Origin: Salvator merianae
Lineage: Eukaryota; Chordata; Lepidosauria; Squamata; Teiidae
Direction: 5' to 3'
DNA length: 64,000 nt
Assembly (NCBI GenBank): GCA_003586115.2
Contig: QVOM02000126.1
Span: forward strand, 5,353,915-5,417,914
Position numbers and translations under genes: made by a program. Positions within the stretch are counted from its first letter, which is position 1. Every line of letters begins with the position of its first letter. Below the pieces are notes generated by a model. The model saw only the letters and a program-made list of their open reading frames with translations. It was not told the origin of the DNA and ran no database searches. This document shows positions 23,856-35,505 of the stretch, piece by piece.

Positions 23856-24261
23856 GATGGCCTGTTCTGAGATAGGCCCTGCAGCACCCCACCCCACTCC
23901 AAAGCTCCTTGGTCTCAGAGTCCTAGGAGGACCCATTTTGGCAGTCCAATTTGGTGCATCTCTGAAATGGGTCCCCCTGCTAAATTGGCCTACAGAGGTG
24001 TATGCCCTTCCACACACCACCCTGAGTTGTTCTAGCAGCCCCTGGACTGCTGGTAGATCTGTTAAAACAAATCTACCAGTATTCCAGTCTAGGCGGCCAT
24101 TTTGGCTGCCTAGACCAGGTTACAACTCCATTCAGTGTGGACAGAGTAGCTAGTAGGGGGTGGGGCCGCTTCTGTTCTGCATCAGAGGGCAGAACAAAAG
24201 GCCTGGAAAGGTTCTAGACTTCACACTGAACCAGGTATACCAGCCAGTGCAGAAAGACCCC
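23856..24261. mobile_element. Family H MITE (copy 6)
   Basis: Right end cagtgcagaaagacccc; the left end (gatggcctgttctgag) is diverged. TTA flanks both sides (23853-23855; 24262-24264). Interior blocks match the family (ctcctaggag-type block, aatgggtccccctgctaaat, agcccctggactgctgg, gcggccattttggc). Non-coding. Confidence 0.75.
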
Positions 24262-24861
24262 TTAATTTCTTCATGGTAGTAGCTTGAAGCTCTTCCGAGG
24301 ATGTTTTGATAGTCTGTCTGGTTCTGCCCATCCATTTTGTCTGTTATTTTCTCCTTCTTTTGTTTCCCTTTACGTTGCCAAATATAATGCTTTTGTTAGC
24401 TCTACATCTGCCCTCATCACATGCCTAAAGTTTGGGAGTTTCCTCTTGGTTATCAGTGCCTCAAAGAAGCAGTTGAATTTTATGGTACCAAGGACTGATT
24501 GATTTGTTCTTCTTGCAATCCATGGTATTCCTAGTAACCATATCCAGGTTCATGATTGGAAGGCATCAATCTTTTTCTCTCTCACTCTTTCCAATTAGAC
24601 GTAATGCAGGAATGAGTTATTCCCAGAAGGAATATAGATATAATTCCTCATAACTGTTTCCAGATGCATAATTGGTAGCCATCCATCTTCCTTCAGAAGC
24701 GGGAAAGGGAGATAATAGTTCAAACACACCCTGTTAAGCTCTCTGCACTTCAGCAATTTCATACTACTTTTTAGAATGTTATAGAAGTCTCCCTTCCTTA
24801 GGCAATAGCATTCACTCAACTTGGCTTCCCAGATTGCTGCACAAACCTCCAGTCAAAAGCC

Positions 24862-25788
24862 GTTTTCACACTTAGGGAAAAGTAAGGTTCGGGACGCCCA
24901 CTAGAATGCAGGATCCGCACGTATGTCCAGCCCAAGCTCACCCAAAATATATTGAACCCCACCTGATACTTACCGGAATCCAACTAGCGGTGGTGAAGTA
25001 ATTTGTTGTTTCGATCCTCACCGCTGCAATTGGGCTCGGTTCCGGTGAGGTGTGTTCGCACCTACCTTCCGGTCCACGGCGGCGGCCATCTTCTGGGCGA
25101 TTAGCCTGCCCATCACGCATGCGTGATGGGCAATGGGGCCTGCCCATTCGGGCCCACGCGAGGCCCCAGTCAAGCCCACGCCACCGCAATCGGGCCTGGG
25201 ACGCTGGCTGGGGCTGCGCTACGCCCCGTCTGGCATTTCGGTGCCTGATCGTGGGCGCGAATGGCGGTCACCACGGCAGCGGCCTACAAGCGTCAGGCCA
25301 TTGCCATTGCGACCGGGAGGCCGGTGTGGTGCACACGGCGATGATGCGATCGCGCGTGCGCACTGGGCCTCTCCCCCCTGTAGCGGAATCAGGCCTTCCC
25401 GATCGGGCCCACGACCCCCTGATCGGGCACACCCAGCCTCATTGGGGTGATCAGGCCACCCCAATCGGGCCGGGCGGGCCCAATCGCAGTGCCACAGGCC
25501 CGATCGGGAAGGCCCAATCCCTCTAAGGGGCGGAGAGACCCAGTGCGCATGCACGATCGCGTCATCGCCGTGCGCAGCGCCAACCTCCCAGTCGCCATGG
25601 CAGCGGCCTGACGCTTACCAGCCGCTGTCATGGTGAGCATCAGGGATGGATAATGGCATTCGCACTCGCGAACTCCATTATCAAGCCTCAGGTGAGTTTT
25701 CAGGCCCCATAGTGCAGACGGTGTCTGCATGATGCAGTCTGTTCCATGCTAGAATGGGCATTTTCTAGTGTGGAAAATGCAAACAGGC
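24862..25788. mobile_element. GC- and CpG-rich DNA element related to family J
   Basis: Left end resembles gccgttttcacacttagg; right end is gcaaacaggcccc (~25776-25788). Near the left end are acgcccactagaatgcagga and cacctgatacttacc, words shared with family J. The interior (25030-25640) is strikingly CpG-rich, with many gatcgggc/caatcgggc words and a perfect 26-bp palindrome at 25107-25132. Overlapping open frames on both strands are composition artefacts. Confidence 0.65.
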
Positions 25789-25862
25789 CCCAAAAGTCCA
25801 GATCATCACCAGTTTTCCAACACAGCTAGAAAAGATCTTTTCAGAGTGTAATATACTGCTTA

Positions 25863-26935
25863 GGCTGTGATCAGACACAACAAAAAAAGCATCTCTGAGG
25901 TGGCTCAGAGACGACTTAGAGATGGGATTGTTCACACACCAGTCTGCCCCTCCCCCTTCTCATGAACATTCTATGCTAGAAGAGATGGATTAGAGAAGAC
26001 TTGGGAGCACAAGGGCCACACACTGCCTCTATGAGGCGCCCCTTTTGTTATGTCTGAACACAGCCTTAGGCTGTGATCAGACACAGCAAAAAAAATATCT
26101 GAGATATCTTATTGAAAAGTCTGAGGTGAGATTGTTCACACCCCAGTCTGCCCCTCCCACGTCTCATGAACATTCTATGCTAGAAAAGGTAGATTAGCGA
26201 AGGCTGGGGACATGCGGGCCACACACTGTCTCTATGGGGCTCCCCTTATGTCTGAACACAGCCTCAGAGATAGTCTGCCCCAGTCTGCCTTTTGAACATA
26301 CTATGCTAGAAAATGTGGATTAAAGAAGGTTGGGGACATGAGGGTCACACAGTGTCTCTCTGAGGTACCCCTTTTTTGTTGTCTGAACACAGCCTCAGAG
26401 ATAGGATTGTTCACACACCAGTCTGTTCCTCCCCCATCTCATGAACATTCTATGCTAGAAAAGGTGGATTAGAGAAGACTTGGGAACATGAATGCCACAC
26501 ACTCTCTCTATGAGGTGCCTCTGAGGCGCCCCATTTGTTATGTCTGATCACAGCCTCAGGCTGTGTTCAGACACAGCAGAAAAAAGCATCACTGAGTCCT
26601 CTTATTGAAGACTTTGAGGTGGGATTGTTCACACCCCAGTCTGCCCCTGCCCCATCTCCTGAACATTCTGTGCTAGAAAAGGTGGATTAGAGAAGACTTG
26701 GGAACACGAGTGCCACACACTGTCTCTCTGAGGCACCTCTGAGGTGACCCTTTTGTTATGGCCAAACACAGCCTCAGAGACAGGATTGTTCACACACCTG
26801 TCTGCCCCTTCCAAGTCTCATGAACTTTCTATGCTAGAAAAGGTGGATTAGAGAAGATGGGCGACACGAGGGCCATGCACTGTCTCTCTGAGGTGCCTCT
26901 GTGGTGCCCCTTTTGTTATGTCTGATCACAGCCTC
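25863..26935. repeat. Tandemly amplified MITE array
   Basis: About six units of ~120-220 bp share a core attctatgctagaaaaggtg (cores near 25968, 26172, 26296, 26450, 26669 and 26829). Unit borders are the inverted words ggctgtgatcagacac and gtctgatcacagcc, which are exact complements over most of their length, so the monomer looks like a MITE that was duplicated head to tail. A single isolated fragment lies at 31583-31634. Confidence 0.88.
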
Positions 26936-27548
26936 ACTTTGTGTTCAGGGTAGGTAACCATTGCCATCACTTCTGAAATTTATACCTGATTCAGGTAGTT
27001 CAAAATATGTTCACATCTGCACTTGGGAACAAGAAGGCACCTTCCTTCCACAGGATACTTGGGAGAGACACCGCTCAGACAATAGACCTCTTAACAGAGA
27101 AGCATTCATCGCAGGTAGTGTGGACAGTAATACAAATGACAGGCTGGGAAGATTGTTAACGAGCAGTGTCCTTCCAAAGGAATGTGCTTTCCTGGCTGAA
27201 GTCTAATTGGATCCTAAGGGAAACATTTTAAGTTTACTGAAAAATTAGACAAGCAACATAAATGCCAGAGATTTTGTTATAATTCAGGCAGTTGGCCAGA
27301 GTTCAGTAAAGAGGTATGACAAGCGATACTTCAGGAAAAATGGTTGACAGAGTAAGTGTGTGATGTCTCAGAAGAGCTAATTTTGTTTTCTTCTGAAACA
27401 AATTGCTCTCCTTTCTTTGCCTTTTTCTTTAAACTTGTTTCATTTTTGCATTTATATGCCACCCTTCTTGCAAGGCCGGGACTTGAGAGAACCTGGCTTT
27501 CCTTCCCTCCAATTTATTCTCACAACAGTCCTATAAGTAAATAAAGCT
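26936..27548. other. Unassigned sequence
   Basis: No gene recognised. A LINE/SINE-type tail may lie near 27455-27540 (tatatgccacccttcttgc). Confidence 0.4.
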
Positions 27549-27550
27549 AA

Positions 27551-28085
27551 GGCTGAATCTGCACTCACACCCAGTATTCTGGTCCAGAACAGTATACTCG
27601 GCTCTGGAATAACAATCTGTCCCAAGTGGGAATGGATTGCTCCTGGCCTGGAACAAGGACATTCACCTTGAGACAGCTTGTTCTGCGCCAACTCTGAAGC
27701 TTGTATCAGTTTCAGAATCAGCACAGTGGGCCGCCAAAGTCCAGGAACAATAGTTCCAGATCTTCTGAGCTCCCAGGGGAGACGTTTTGGCAGCGCTTCT
27801 TGTTGCACCGCTGTAATGGATTCCCTGTGGTATACCCTGTGGCATGCCATCCGCACATCTCCGTAGTCTAGTATATCACCCCCTACTAAGTCACTAGACC
27901 TCAAAAAAGAGGTGTATCAGTAAACCAGACCAGGACGCCATTTTGGACACCTTAGTCTGGTCTATGCTTTGTCCTGTGCAGGTGAAGTATGCTACAAGAA
28001 GGTGGGGCCTCTCTGATCTTCTCTAAGGTGTGGGTGAAAGAGGCCCGGAAGTAGATCATGCTCTGGTCCACCACCCAAAAAAAGC
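27551..28085. mobile_element. Family H MITE (copy 7)
   Basis: Left end ggctgaatctgcactcacac, preceded by TAA (27548-27550). Interior blocks match the family (cgaccattttgg-type block at ~27935, atggattccctgtgg). The right end is decayed. The ~28090-28200 flank resembles a reversed tRNA-SINE head (ggattcagaccctggtctcc). Confidence 0.65.
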
Positions 28086-28577
28086 ACTAAAAAGCAGTGA
28101 CTGCTCCAAGGTCATCCAGTGAACTTCCTTGGTTAATAAGGATTCAGACCCTGGTCTCCTATCTCTGTAGACTACAGAAGCAGTCAAAGCCCCACAGCTA
28201 CACCTTGGTTTTAATCCCATGAGGGAACACACCAATAGAGGGATAAGCAGTTTTCTAACCCAGAAAATCCACCTTTCGGTTGAATAAGGTGGAAAGACAA
28301 TGGCTCATCGCTTTGCTGATCAGTTCTCTCCCTCCAAAGATGGATCCAAGGTGGATTGAACCCTTGGTGTAGCTGGGCCCAAAGTGTGTGCAGTGTGGGT
28401 ATGCTCAGTTGTTTTTGTCAATGGCCGAGCAGTGTGTCTGGCTTGGCTGTCCTCTGTAGCACATATTGTGAATGAAGCAGGGATGGTTGGCTCCTTAGAT
28501 AAACTGGGTGGCACCCTATTTGAGCCGAGTTCAGTTCATCTCCATTTCTCTTTCCTGGAAATGCACAGGGAGAAACC

Positions 28578-28690
28578 ATAGCTCAGTGTTAGAACATCAG
28601 CTCTGTGGGCAGAAGGTCCTCAGTTCGATCCCTGGCATCTACCCTTGCCCCCAAATGGCAGTGGCAAACCACTTTCATATCTTTGCCAAA
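28578..28690 (+). mobile_element. tRNA-derived SINE head
   Basis: Contains an A-box-like tagctcagtgttagaa and a B-box-like cagttcgatccctgg at tRNA-like spacing, followed by a body with ggcagtggcaaaccac. No CCA-type acceptor stem pairs, so it is a SINE, not a tRNA gene. Confidence 0.7.
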
Positions 28691-28795
28691 ACAAAAACTC
28701 CAAGGATGGTGTTTAACTCAAGAGCATTATTACTATTACTTGTGGGCGCAGAATCCAATATGTTCCATGAGATCAATTTACATAGAGGCTGCATC

Positions 28796-28965
28796 CACAA
28801 ATGGCTCAAAACTGGCTTGGAAGTGGTAGTGTGCAGGCACTGGTGTTCCCATCCCACCTCTAACCCATATTAAAAGTCAGAGAATGCCTTTTGAGGATAC
28901 CTTAATGTGGAGTAAAGCACTAGCATGCAGATGCTACCTCAAAGCTGCTTTTGAGACACTTTCTT
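28796..28965. mobile_element. Family G foldback MITE (copy 2)
   Basis: Left arm ggctcaaaactggcttgg and right arm ctcaaagctgcttttgag are inverted. Middle block cccatattaaaagtc / accttaatgtggag. Non-coding. Confidence 0.7.
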
Positions 28966-29039
28966 TCTCCTTTTTAATTTTTATTGGTATGCAGAAGCAT
29001 CCTTGCATTGCCTTAGCTCTGAAAGAAGTTGTTCCACCC

Positions 29040-29395
29040 ACTTGACTGTTTGTTGTAATGTACCACCGAGTTGTGACTGACTCCTGGTTGACAGCGTGGG
29101 CATTTCTGTGGGCATCTCTATGCAGTTTTCTTGGAAGAGGTACAGAAACTATTTGCCATTGCCTACTTCCTGGTAGAGGTTGGGAATCAAACCAGTGAGC
29201 TCTGCTTACCAGGCAGTTTGCTCTACCATTGAGCTACTGCCACTACCAGACTCCATGGACACCTCTATGCAGTTTTCTTGGCAGGGATACAGTAGTGGTT
29301 TGCCATTGCCTACTTCCAGGGAGAGGTTGGGGATAGAACCGGTGATCCTGTTTTCCAGGCAGTTTGCTGTACCACTGGGCTACAGCAGAGCTTCA
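29040..29395 (-). mobile_element. Two tandem tRNA-derived SINE copies
   Basis: On the minus strand the first copy (29040-29250) has an A box (tagctcaatggtagagc) and B box (ggtttgattcc) at tRNA spacing. The second (29252-29395, lacking part of the body) repeats the same order: gccattgcctacttcc, ggttggggatagaacc, gtaccactgggcta. The same family recurs at 46039-46237 and partly at 39437-39532. Confidence 0.82.
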
Positions 29396-29399
29396 GAAA

Positions 29400-30357
29400 T
29401 GAGCAGATTATTGCAGAGATGGCTTATCCAAGCTATGTGTGACTACAGCCTGAATTTCGTCACTTCTTCCCACTACCTGCAGTACAACCATCTTCGTTCC
29501 CCTAAGTACAGTGAAGAAATGGTGATGCATCTTATCAGAAAGTGCATACTTTCTAACAGGGAACTGTATTAAGAGGCCTCAATCATGTGTGGAAATGAAC
29601 ATATAATAGAAGAATCCTGGCTCAACTCAAATACCTGTCTGCATGCTGCAAACTGAATTCCCCCTTTTTGATGCATATTTGGGATTCTCATTTTAAAGCT
29701 GCTACTCCTTGTAATTTCTGGTACAAGACTTTGTACCTCCACCCAATCAGTGTAATGGTACAGGTACAGTTTCCCTCTATGACCAATTTTAAACACAAAA
29801 GAGGCAATTATCTGCACTTTCTCTGCAGAAGAATTAACCTACAGAAAAATCTTCCTTCTTTGCAAAAATGCTGGTGTGAAAGACAGCAGGCATTTTCAAA
29901 GCATCCTGATCTGAGAAATTAACTAATTGCATAGTCTTCTCATTATATAACCAAGAACGAACTTGTCTCTGCCCTCCCACCTGATAACTCCACGTGTGAT
30001 TAAGCAGCACTGTTTTAATAGCGAAGGATGGCTAGTCCTGCATGGAGGATTATGCTGAATTTATTGGAAGTTCAATTTAAATGCCGGCAGGCCAGCTTGT
30101 TTTAAAGGCCAAATTGCAAAACAAATGAAGGCCACCAGAGAAAAGCACATCCTTTAATAGAAGAAAAGGAGCAACACTTGGAGTTATCTATTAACCATCC
30201 CAAGGCTTGCAATTAATGAAATGAGTGGAGGTTTTTCCTAGGAAACAAAGGAAATAAAATAATGGCAAAAGCCAGAGACAGAGATATCATAGAAATTGGC
30301 CCTTGTCATTTGCTGCAGCCACTAACAGGGGTTTCAAAATAATAATAATTAAAAATC
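29400..30357. other. Unassigned sequence
   Basis: No gene or well-defined repeat seen. Confidence 0.4.
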
Positions 30358-30360
30358 TAA

Positions 30361-31086
30361 GTGTGTGTTCAGACAGGCTATTTTGGTCACCTTCCGAGCG
30401 AATCTAAGCCAGGGAGTCCACAAAGTATTTCCTGGAAGCCACTCTTGTGCCTCTCTGTGGCTGCCTAGAGTCGACTCTTCCATATTCACCTTTTCAGTGC
30501 TCTTGGATCACCTTAGAGCTGAGTGGGGAGCACCTCAACCAATCACAGCTTTGCAGGAACCTATTGGACAATAGGACAGGAAGGAAAGGACACTAGTGAG
30601 CACTTGCTGGCACTGAGAAACTTTTCAAAATTGAAGGAAAAAATTCTCCTACCTTCTGTACTTAAAAAGCACAATGGACTTTAGTGGCGAGATGTGGGGA
30701 AGAGAAAATGAGTGAAACGTTTCACTCAAAGGCATCAGACAATCAGAGAAGGATGGAGGGATAAAAGCAAGCTCTTTACATTGCCTTCTTTACTTTAGAA
30801 AAGCACACTGGATTTCTCATAACGGGAGTGAGGAGAGAGAGAGACTTGACATTTCTTTTGCAAACAGAAAAACTTGGCAGTTAAGGAGTTAAGGACTTGG
30901 AAACTGCTTCAGCAGAGAGGCGGGGAGTGGCCAATCAGTGAGCAGCACCCTTTGAAGGCTGTAAGTGTTGAAATGTTGAATTGCCTCAACAGGTAACTGT
31001 GTGTGGAAGGCTTTTTTCTGTGCAATCAGGAATTATTTGCTCCTTTTATGCAGGTGATTTTAAAAATCACTAGTCTGAACACACCC
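30361..31086. mobile_element. 726-bp DNA transposon relic flanked by TAA
   Basis: Inverted ends gtgtgtgttcagac (left) and gtctgaacacaccc (right) lie directly inside TAA on both sides (30358-30360; 31087-31089). A 3-bp TAA/TTA duplication is typical of PIF/Harbinger. There is no long open frame, so it is non-autonomous. It contains an 18-bp perfect palindrome, gagtgaaacgtttcactc, at ~30710-30727. Confidence 0.8.
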
Positions 31087-31089
31087 TAA

Positions 31090-31582
31090 GACAGTGGTTG
31101 TGACATTTAAGCACCCAGTTGACATTGTCTATCTGGACTTTCAGAAGGCTTTTAACAAAGTCTCTCATCAAAGATTCCTGAATAAACTCAGCAGTCACGG
31201 AATAAGAGGACAGGTTCTGTCCTGGATTGGTAACTGACTAAAGGACAGGAAATATAGAGTAGGGAATAAATAGTCAGTTCTCAGAGTGGAAAGAGGTGAG
31301 ATGTGGGGTCCTGCAGGGTTCAGTATTAGGACGCCTGCTTTTTAATTTATACATAAAGGACCTAGAAGTAGGGGTAAGTAGTGAGATAGCAAAGTTTGCT
31401 GATGACACTAAATTGTTTAGGGTATTAAAAACTGAAAGTGATTGTAAAGAGCTCCAGAGGTATCTCTAGACATTGGGAGAGTGGGCAGCAAAGTGGCAAA
31501 TGCATTTCAGTCTTAGCAAGTGCAAAGTGATGCTCACTGGGGCAAAAAAACCCAGTTACACCTATAAACTGATGGGAGCCAA
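31090..31582 (+). pseudogene. CR1-clade reverse transcriptase core fragment, decayed
   Basis: The plus strand reads VDIVYLDFQKAFNKVSH (motif A with the Asp), LNKLSSHGIRGQVLSWIGN, then in other frames WGPAGFS (motif B remnant) and the nucleotide equivalent of FADDTKL (gtttgctgatgacactaaat). Multiple stops and frameshifts. It resembles a CR1-clade LINE other than the intact copy, perhaps an upstream part of LINE-B. It is cut off at the MITE fragment starting at 31583. Confidence 0.85.
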
Positions 31583-31634
31583 ACTCTCTGAGGTGCCTCT
31601 GAGGCGCCCCATTTGTTGTGTCTGATCACAGCCC
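31583..31634. repeat. Isolated fragment of the 25.9-kb array repeat
   Basis: Matches the right end of the array unit (ctctgaggtgcctctgaggc ... tgtctgatcacagcc). Confidence 0.75.
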
Positions 31635-33149
31635 GACTCTCCACATGTGCCTCTTTCATTATGCGTCTCCTTTCTTAAACTACCAATAATGTAGCTGCAT
31701 CTGGCAATAGTAAGAAGCTCTGTAAGTTAATCTCCATGTCTGCCCACAGATATTTACTGATCACATGTTTATACTGCCCCATACCACAGTCTGGGTAGCA
31801 TACAATTAAAAAAAAGCAGCCACTTGAAACAAAAAAGTGGAAGACAAAAACACATAATAAGAAAATAAAAACATAAAAGGTAGTAGTACAGATTTAAAAG
31901 AAAAGCAAGATACGGTGAAACAACATTATAACAGCAGCAGATCCAAATGTGGTTTGGAAACATCAAAGCAAAGCCTCTGTTACTGTCCTCATCTATCACA
32001 TAGTTGCAATCCAGACTAAGAATTAGGCTAAAACTGAATCCGCACATCAATAGCATAGGATGCTATTGCCCCTGGGGCATCCCAAGCCTTGCCGTTCACC
32101 ACCCTCAGAGCTGACAAGTTGTCAGCACTGAAGACAAAGCCCCCTCTGTGCACTGGAAGTGGGTCTTTGGCAACACAGCAAGCTCATGTTGAGAGCAGGT
32201 GTACAGGTCCATCTCACTGGTGCCATATATCTATATGGTGGTAGCAAAGTCAACTGAGAGCAGCAGCAGTTTTCCTCCCATTCGGAGCAAGGGCATTGTG
32301 AACCTGTAGGCCCTCCAGTGCCCTTCTCAGAATGCTTTACAGTGGTGGGCACCCAGGGCATTTGACTGCTGTGCCTCTGGTGTTTCCTAGGGCACGGCTG
32401 TCATAGGTGGATACTCTCTAAGGCTAAGCCATGACCAAGGAAGCTCAGACATTTCCTCTGCTACAGATTCACTTAAACAACTTTTGAGAGGTTGTTGCCT
32501 GCCAGCTGTCACAACTTTAATCTGCAAAATAGGGTGAACTAAGAACGTGGATCTATGCTTCAGGAATGGTCAGAGGATGGTTTGCATGTGGGGTGCTTCT
32601 GAAACGTTAGGGGCCTTGGTAGCAAATTCAAAATGTTACGTGTGAAATGTCAGAAGGCATATTCCAACCAATTTAGGGCACACCACTGTAGCTCCTTAAG
32701 CAGGCTTGTACTGAAAACAAAGATTTTAAACATCCCAGTCTTTGGACTCCAACTCCTTCATCTGTAGCTGCAGTCAACCTTAGGAAATGCATACAGAAAA
32801 AGAGAATAATGAACCCCCCCTCCAAGCTCTGATAGAGTAAGAGTTGACAACATTTTTAACCTATAGTTACATTTAAAATTTTGAGGGCACAGAATGGACA
32901 CCACTCTGGTTGCTTTTTCCTTTAGCAGTGGGATGGGTGAGTCCCCAGTAGCCTATAGGTGCCACACTGGTAAACCCTATGCAAGAGCATTAGCTGAATG
33001 CTGAAAGTGTAGTACATTTGTAATGGTAGAATGTAGGCTTTCACGTCCTGTTTCAGTCTCATTTGTAGAAGTTTCGAGGCTATTGTGCCGTATTCCATAG
33101 TTCTTCTGAGAACCTAAGCTTTCAGACATAGCTACAGACATAGGTCTGC
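31635..33149. other. Unassigned sequence
   Basis: No gene. A-rich patch 31800-31910. A possible family H-like left end (actgaatccgcac) lies near 32030 but I cannot delimit an element. Confidence 0.4.
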
Positions 33150-33245
33150 CGAGGCACTACGGAGGCCTGGAGGCCCCACAAACACCCAAGGCACGCTTTG
33201 TGCAGGCCGCAAACACCCGGGCTTAAAGCTGCCAGCCGCCACTGA
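33150..33245. mobile_element. Half copy of palindromic element P
   Basis: Matches only the right arm of the complete palindrome at 49487-49694 (gaggcctggaggcccc, gcacgctttgtgcagg, acacccgggcttaaagctgc, ccgccactg). Either a truncated copy or the survivor of hairpin-mediated loss of one arm. Confidence 0.7.
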
Positions 33246-33249
33246 CTTC

Positions 33250-34463
33250 TGGGCTGACACAGTGATTCTGGGCATGTTTTGACCTGCTGAGGGTGACTTT
33301 CTCCCTGTGACACTCTTCTCATTGAGCTTCTAGCTGGAGATCAGTGTGGACCAGTGTGGTCTCTGTGCCCACAACATCAAAGAGGCAGCCCATTGATGTT
33401 CATACATCAAACTAATTCCTTTTAAGGTATGTTTGGCTATAGCGATTATCCCTGATAGGTGGTGATAGAACTATAGCACACCTCCTTCTCCCATTGAACT
33501 AAATGGAGCTTCATGTTGAGCAGAAATGCATAGAACTGTACTACATGTTATGCAAAGAAAAAAAAAAGAAAAGAAAAACACACACTTAGAGAAGCTTGTA
33601 TCATTTTTGTTTGCTATTTCTGTCTTTACTGCCAACTTGGACTGGAAGCTCTGAAATCCCCTTTTCGCTCCTTAATCCAGTTTTTGGCAGTCCTCTGCCA
33701 GAATTTTCTAAATTATTTTATATAACGTATTATGCTTAAGAGTTGCTCTCTTTGAACAACTGAGGTGCCCTCTCCCTTTGAAATTTTTTTGCACGCTCAC
33801 TGTTGATGGGTGTGGTCTATTTATAGCATGCATTATATAATAAGGTTTACTTACTTTGCAGAATGAAGTCTCTGTCCCATTTGGAAGAACCAAAGCAACC
33901 ATATAACAATCTACTCTAGCATGCTGTATTTGTAATGCATTTCTGACACTGAACAGTTTTACTGTAATTGGAGTTCAGGAATAGCCCTTAAAGCTTCTCA
34001 GCAGACCCTTTTTCTCAAAACCGCTTAATTGTTTGAACTCAAGAGAAGGAACCATGAAAACAGAGCACAGGAATATACGGAGGGTTATTGCTAAATAACC
34101 ACCTACGGGTTGCATTTCCATTAGGCAGTCAAGACACCTTAATCAGGCTGCCAGGACAGCTGGTGTCCAGTGAGGGTAATGGAAACTGGCCTCACTTAAG
34201 GTGTCTATGCTACCTAATGAAGACACCACCACAGACTTAGTTTTCAGCTAAGATTTCTTATGTTGCTCAGAAGAAGACGGCATTTTGCTTGTAATAGTAA
34301 TAATACAGTGTTCCACCCGGAGGTCCCAGGATGATCAGAAAATTATACATTGTTTAAAATGCCAAAAATAAAATGCATATAGAAAAGGGGTGGAAAAGAG
34401 AAATAACTACTTCTCCCAAAAAGGGCTGTTTCCAGGGAATTTTGCTGTCCTGGGTAAAAGGCC
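33250..34463. other. Unassigned sequence
   Basis: No gene or repeat recognised, apart from an A-rich tract at ~33557-33580. Confidence 0.4.
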
Positions 34464-34466
34464 TTT

Positions 34467-35345
34467 GGGTCTTTCTGCACTTACCTCACTTGAAGCAGAT
34501 CAGCTAGGGATGTGCATGAAAAAAAAATCATTTTCAATTCATTGTCAAATGCAAATCTGCATTTTCGCTTCATCAAGGAATTTCACTGTCAAAAAAATGC
34601 ATTTTCCATGTTCGTTTTGGCATTTTATGCAATGTTTTCCCATTGAAAATGCTATTTTCATGGTATGAACACAGTGAAAAATGAGAAAATTCAATGAATT
34701 TCATTTTTGCAAAAGGAGAGGCTTTTTCCTTTTCAATTGAACCTGTAAATGCGAAAAAGTCATTTTCATTTCAATGCGAAAATTTGCGAAAATGAAATTT
34801 CATACAAATTTTCAAATGTGAATTGAAATTTGCACATCCCTAAGATTGACTAATTTGCTCTAGCCGGTTCTGGACCAAGCATGGCAGGTTCCGTCTGCAT
34901 CTTGAGGGGAGGCGCCATCTATTCCAGACGAATCCGGCAGCAATGTGGGCATGCCTTCCCCGGAGTACACCATGCAAAATATACTTCCACCGCAAGCACC
35001 ACCCACTCTTCCCTGCGATTGGCCCATGCCCCTGTCACCCCAACGCCACTTCTGGTGCGCAAGGGCGGGGTTTCGAAGATGATCTTCAAAGCTTGCATAA
35101 GAAACAATGGAAAATGCCGCAGCCCCAGCTTCAAAGCTGATGCAACCTTCGGAATGTATCTCAAGGCTTATGCAAGCTTTGAAGACAGGGCTGCCTGGAT
35201 TGGAACAGATGGTGTTAGTACACTTCCAGACTTAACAGGTCCACTGCTAAACTGGGATAGGGAGCCCGTAGGCCAGTTCTTAACCAGAATGGCACTGTGG
35301 TTCCTGTGCAGCTTGTTCCAGAATACCAGGAAAGTGCAGAAAGGG
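34467..35345. mobile_element. Family H MITE (copy 8), interrupted by a mariner-like MITE
   Basis: Ends gggtctttctgcacttacct and gtgcagaaaggg, flanked by TTT on both sides (34464-34466; 35346-35348). Positions 34507-34840 are a later insertion. The interior right half has H-family blocks (aaggcttatgcaagctttg, ggcactgtggttcc). No transposase. Confidence 0.8.
34507..34840. mobile_element. TA-flanked mariner-like MITE (copy 2), nested
   Basis: Inverted ends gggatgtgca and tgcacatccc, with TA immediately outside both (34505-34506; 34841-34842). The interior is AT-rich with many cattttc/gaaaatg words that pair with each other. It sits inside family H copy 8, so it moved later. Confidence 0.88.
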
Positions 35346-35384
35346 TTTTGGCTCAGGCCAAGGGCTTGGTCCAGAGGGTGACCC

Positions 35385-35505
35385 AGTATTTATTTACTGT
35401 GATTATTTTTAATGTCAGAGTTTATTGCTTTATTTACTTGTAAACGACGTAGAGTCTTTGAAAATCTGAGGTAAATAAATAACATAAATAAATAAAATAA
35501 AAGGA
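35385..35505 (+). repeat. L2-type LINE 3' tail with (AAAT)n
   Basis: Contains acgacgtagagtctttgaaa followed by gaggtaaataaataacataaa, the typical L2/SINE 3' end with a simple-repeat tail. Confidence 0.65.

Noticed and set aside
25050..25730. Overlapping open frames of 105-158 codons on both strands
   Set aside because: They occur in a CpG-rich repeat on all frames at once and have no domain; a base-composition effect.
28578..28690. tRNA gene
   Set aside because: A and B boxes are present but there is no acceptor stem pairing and a SINE body follows.
29165..29245. tRNA gene on minus
   Set aside because: Same reason; part of a repeated SINE family with a shared body.
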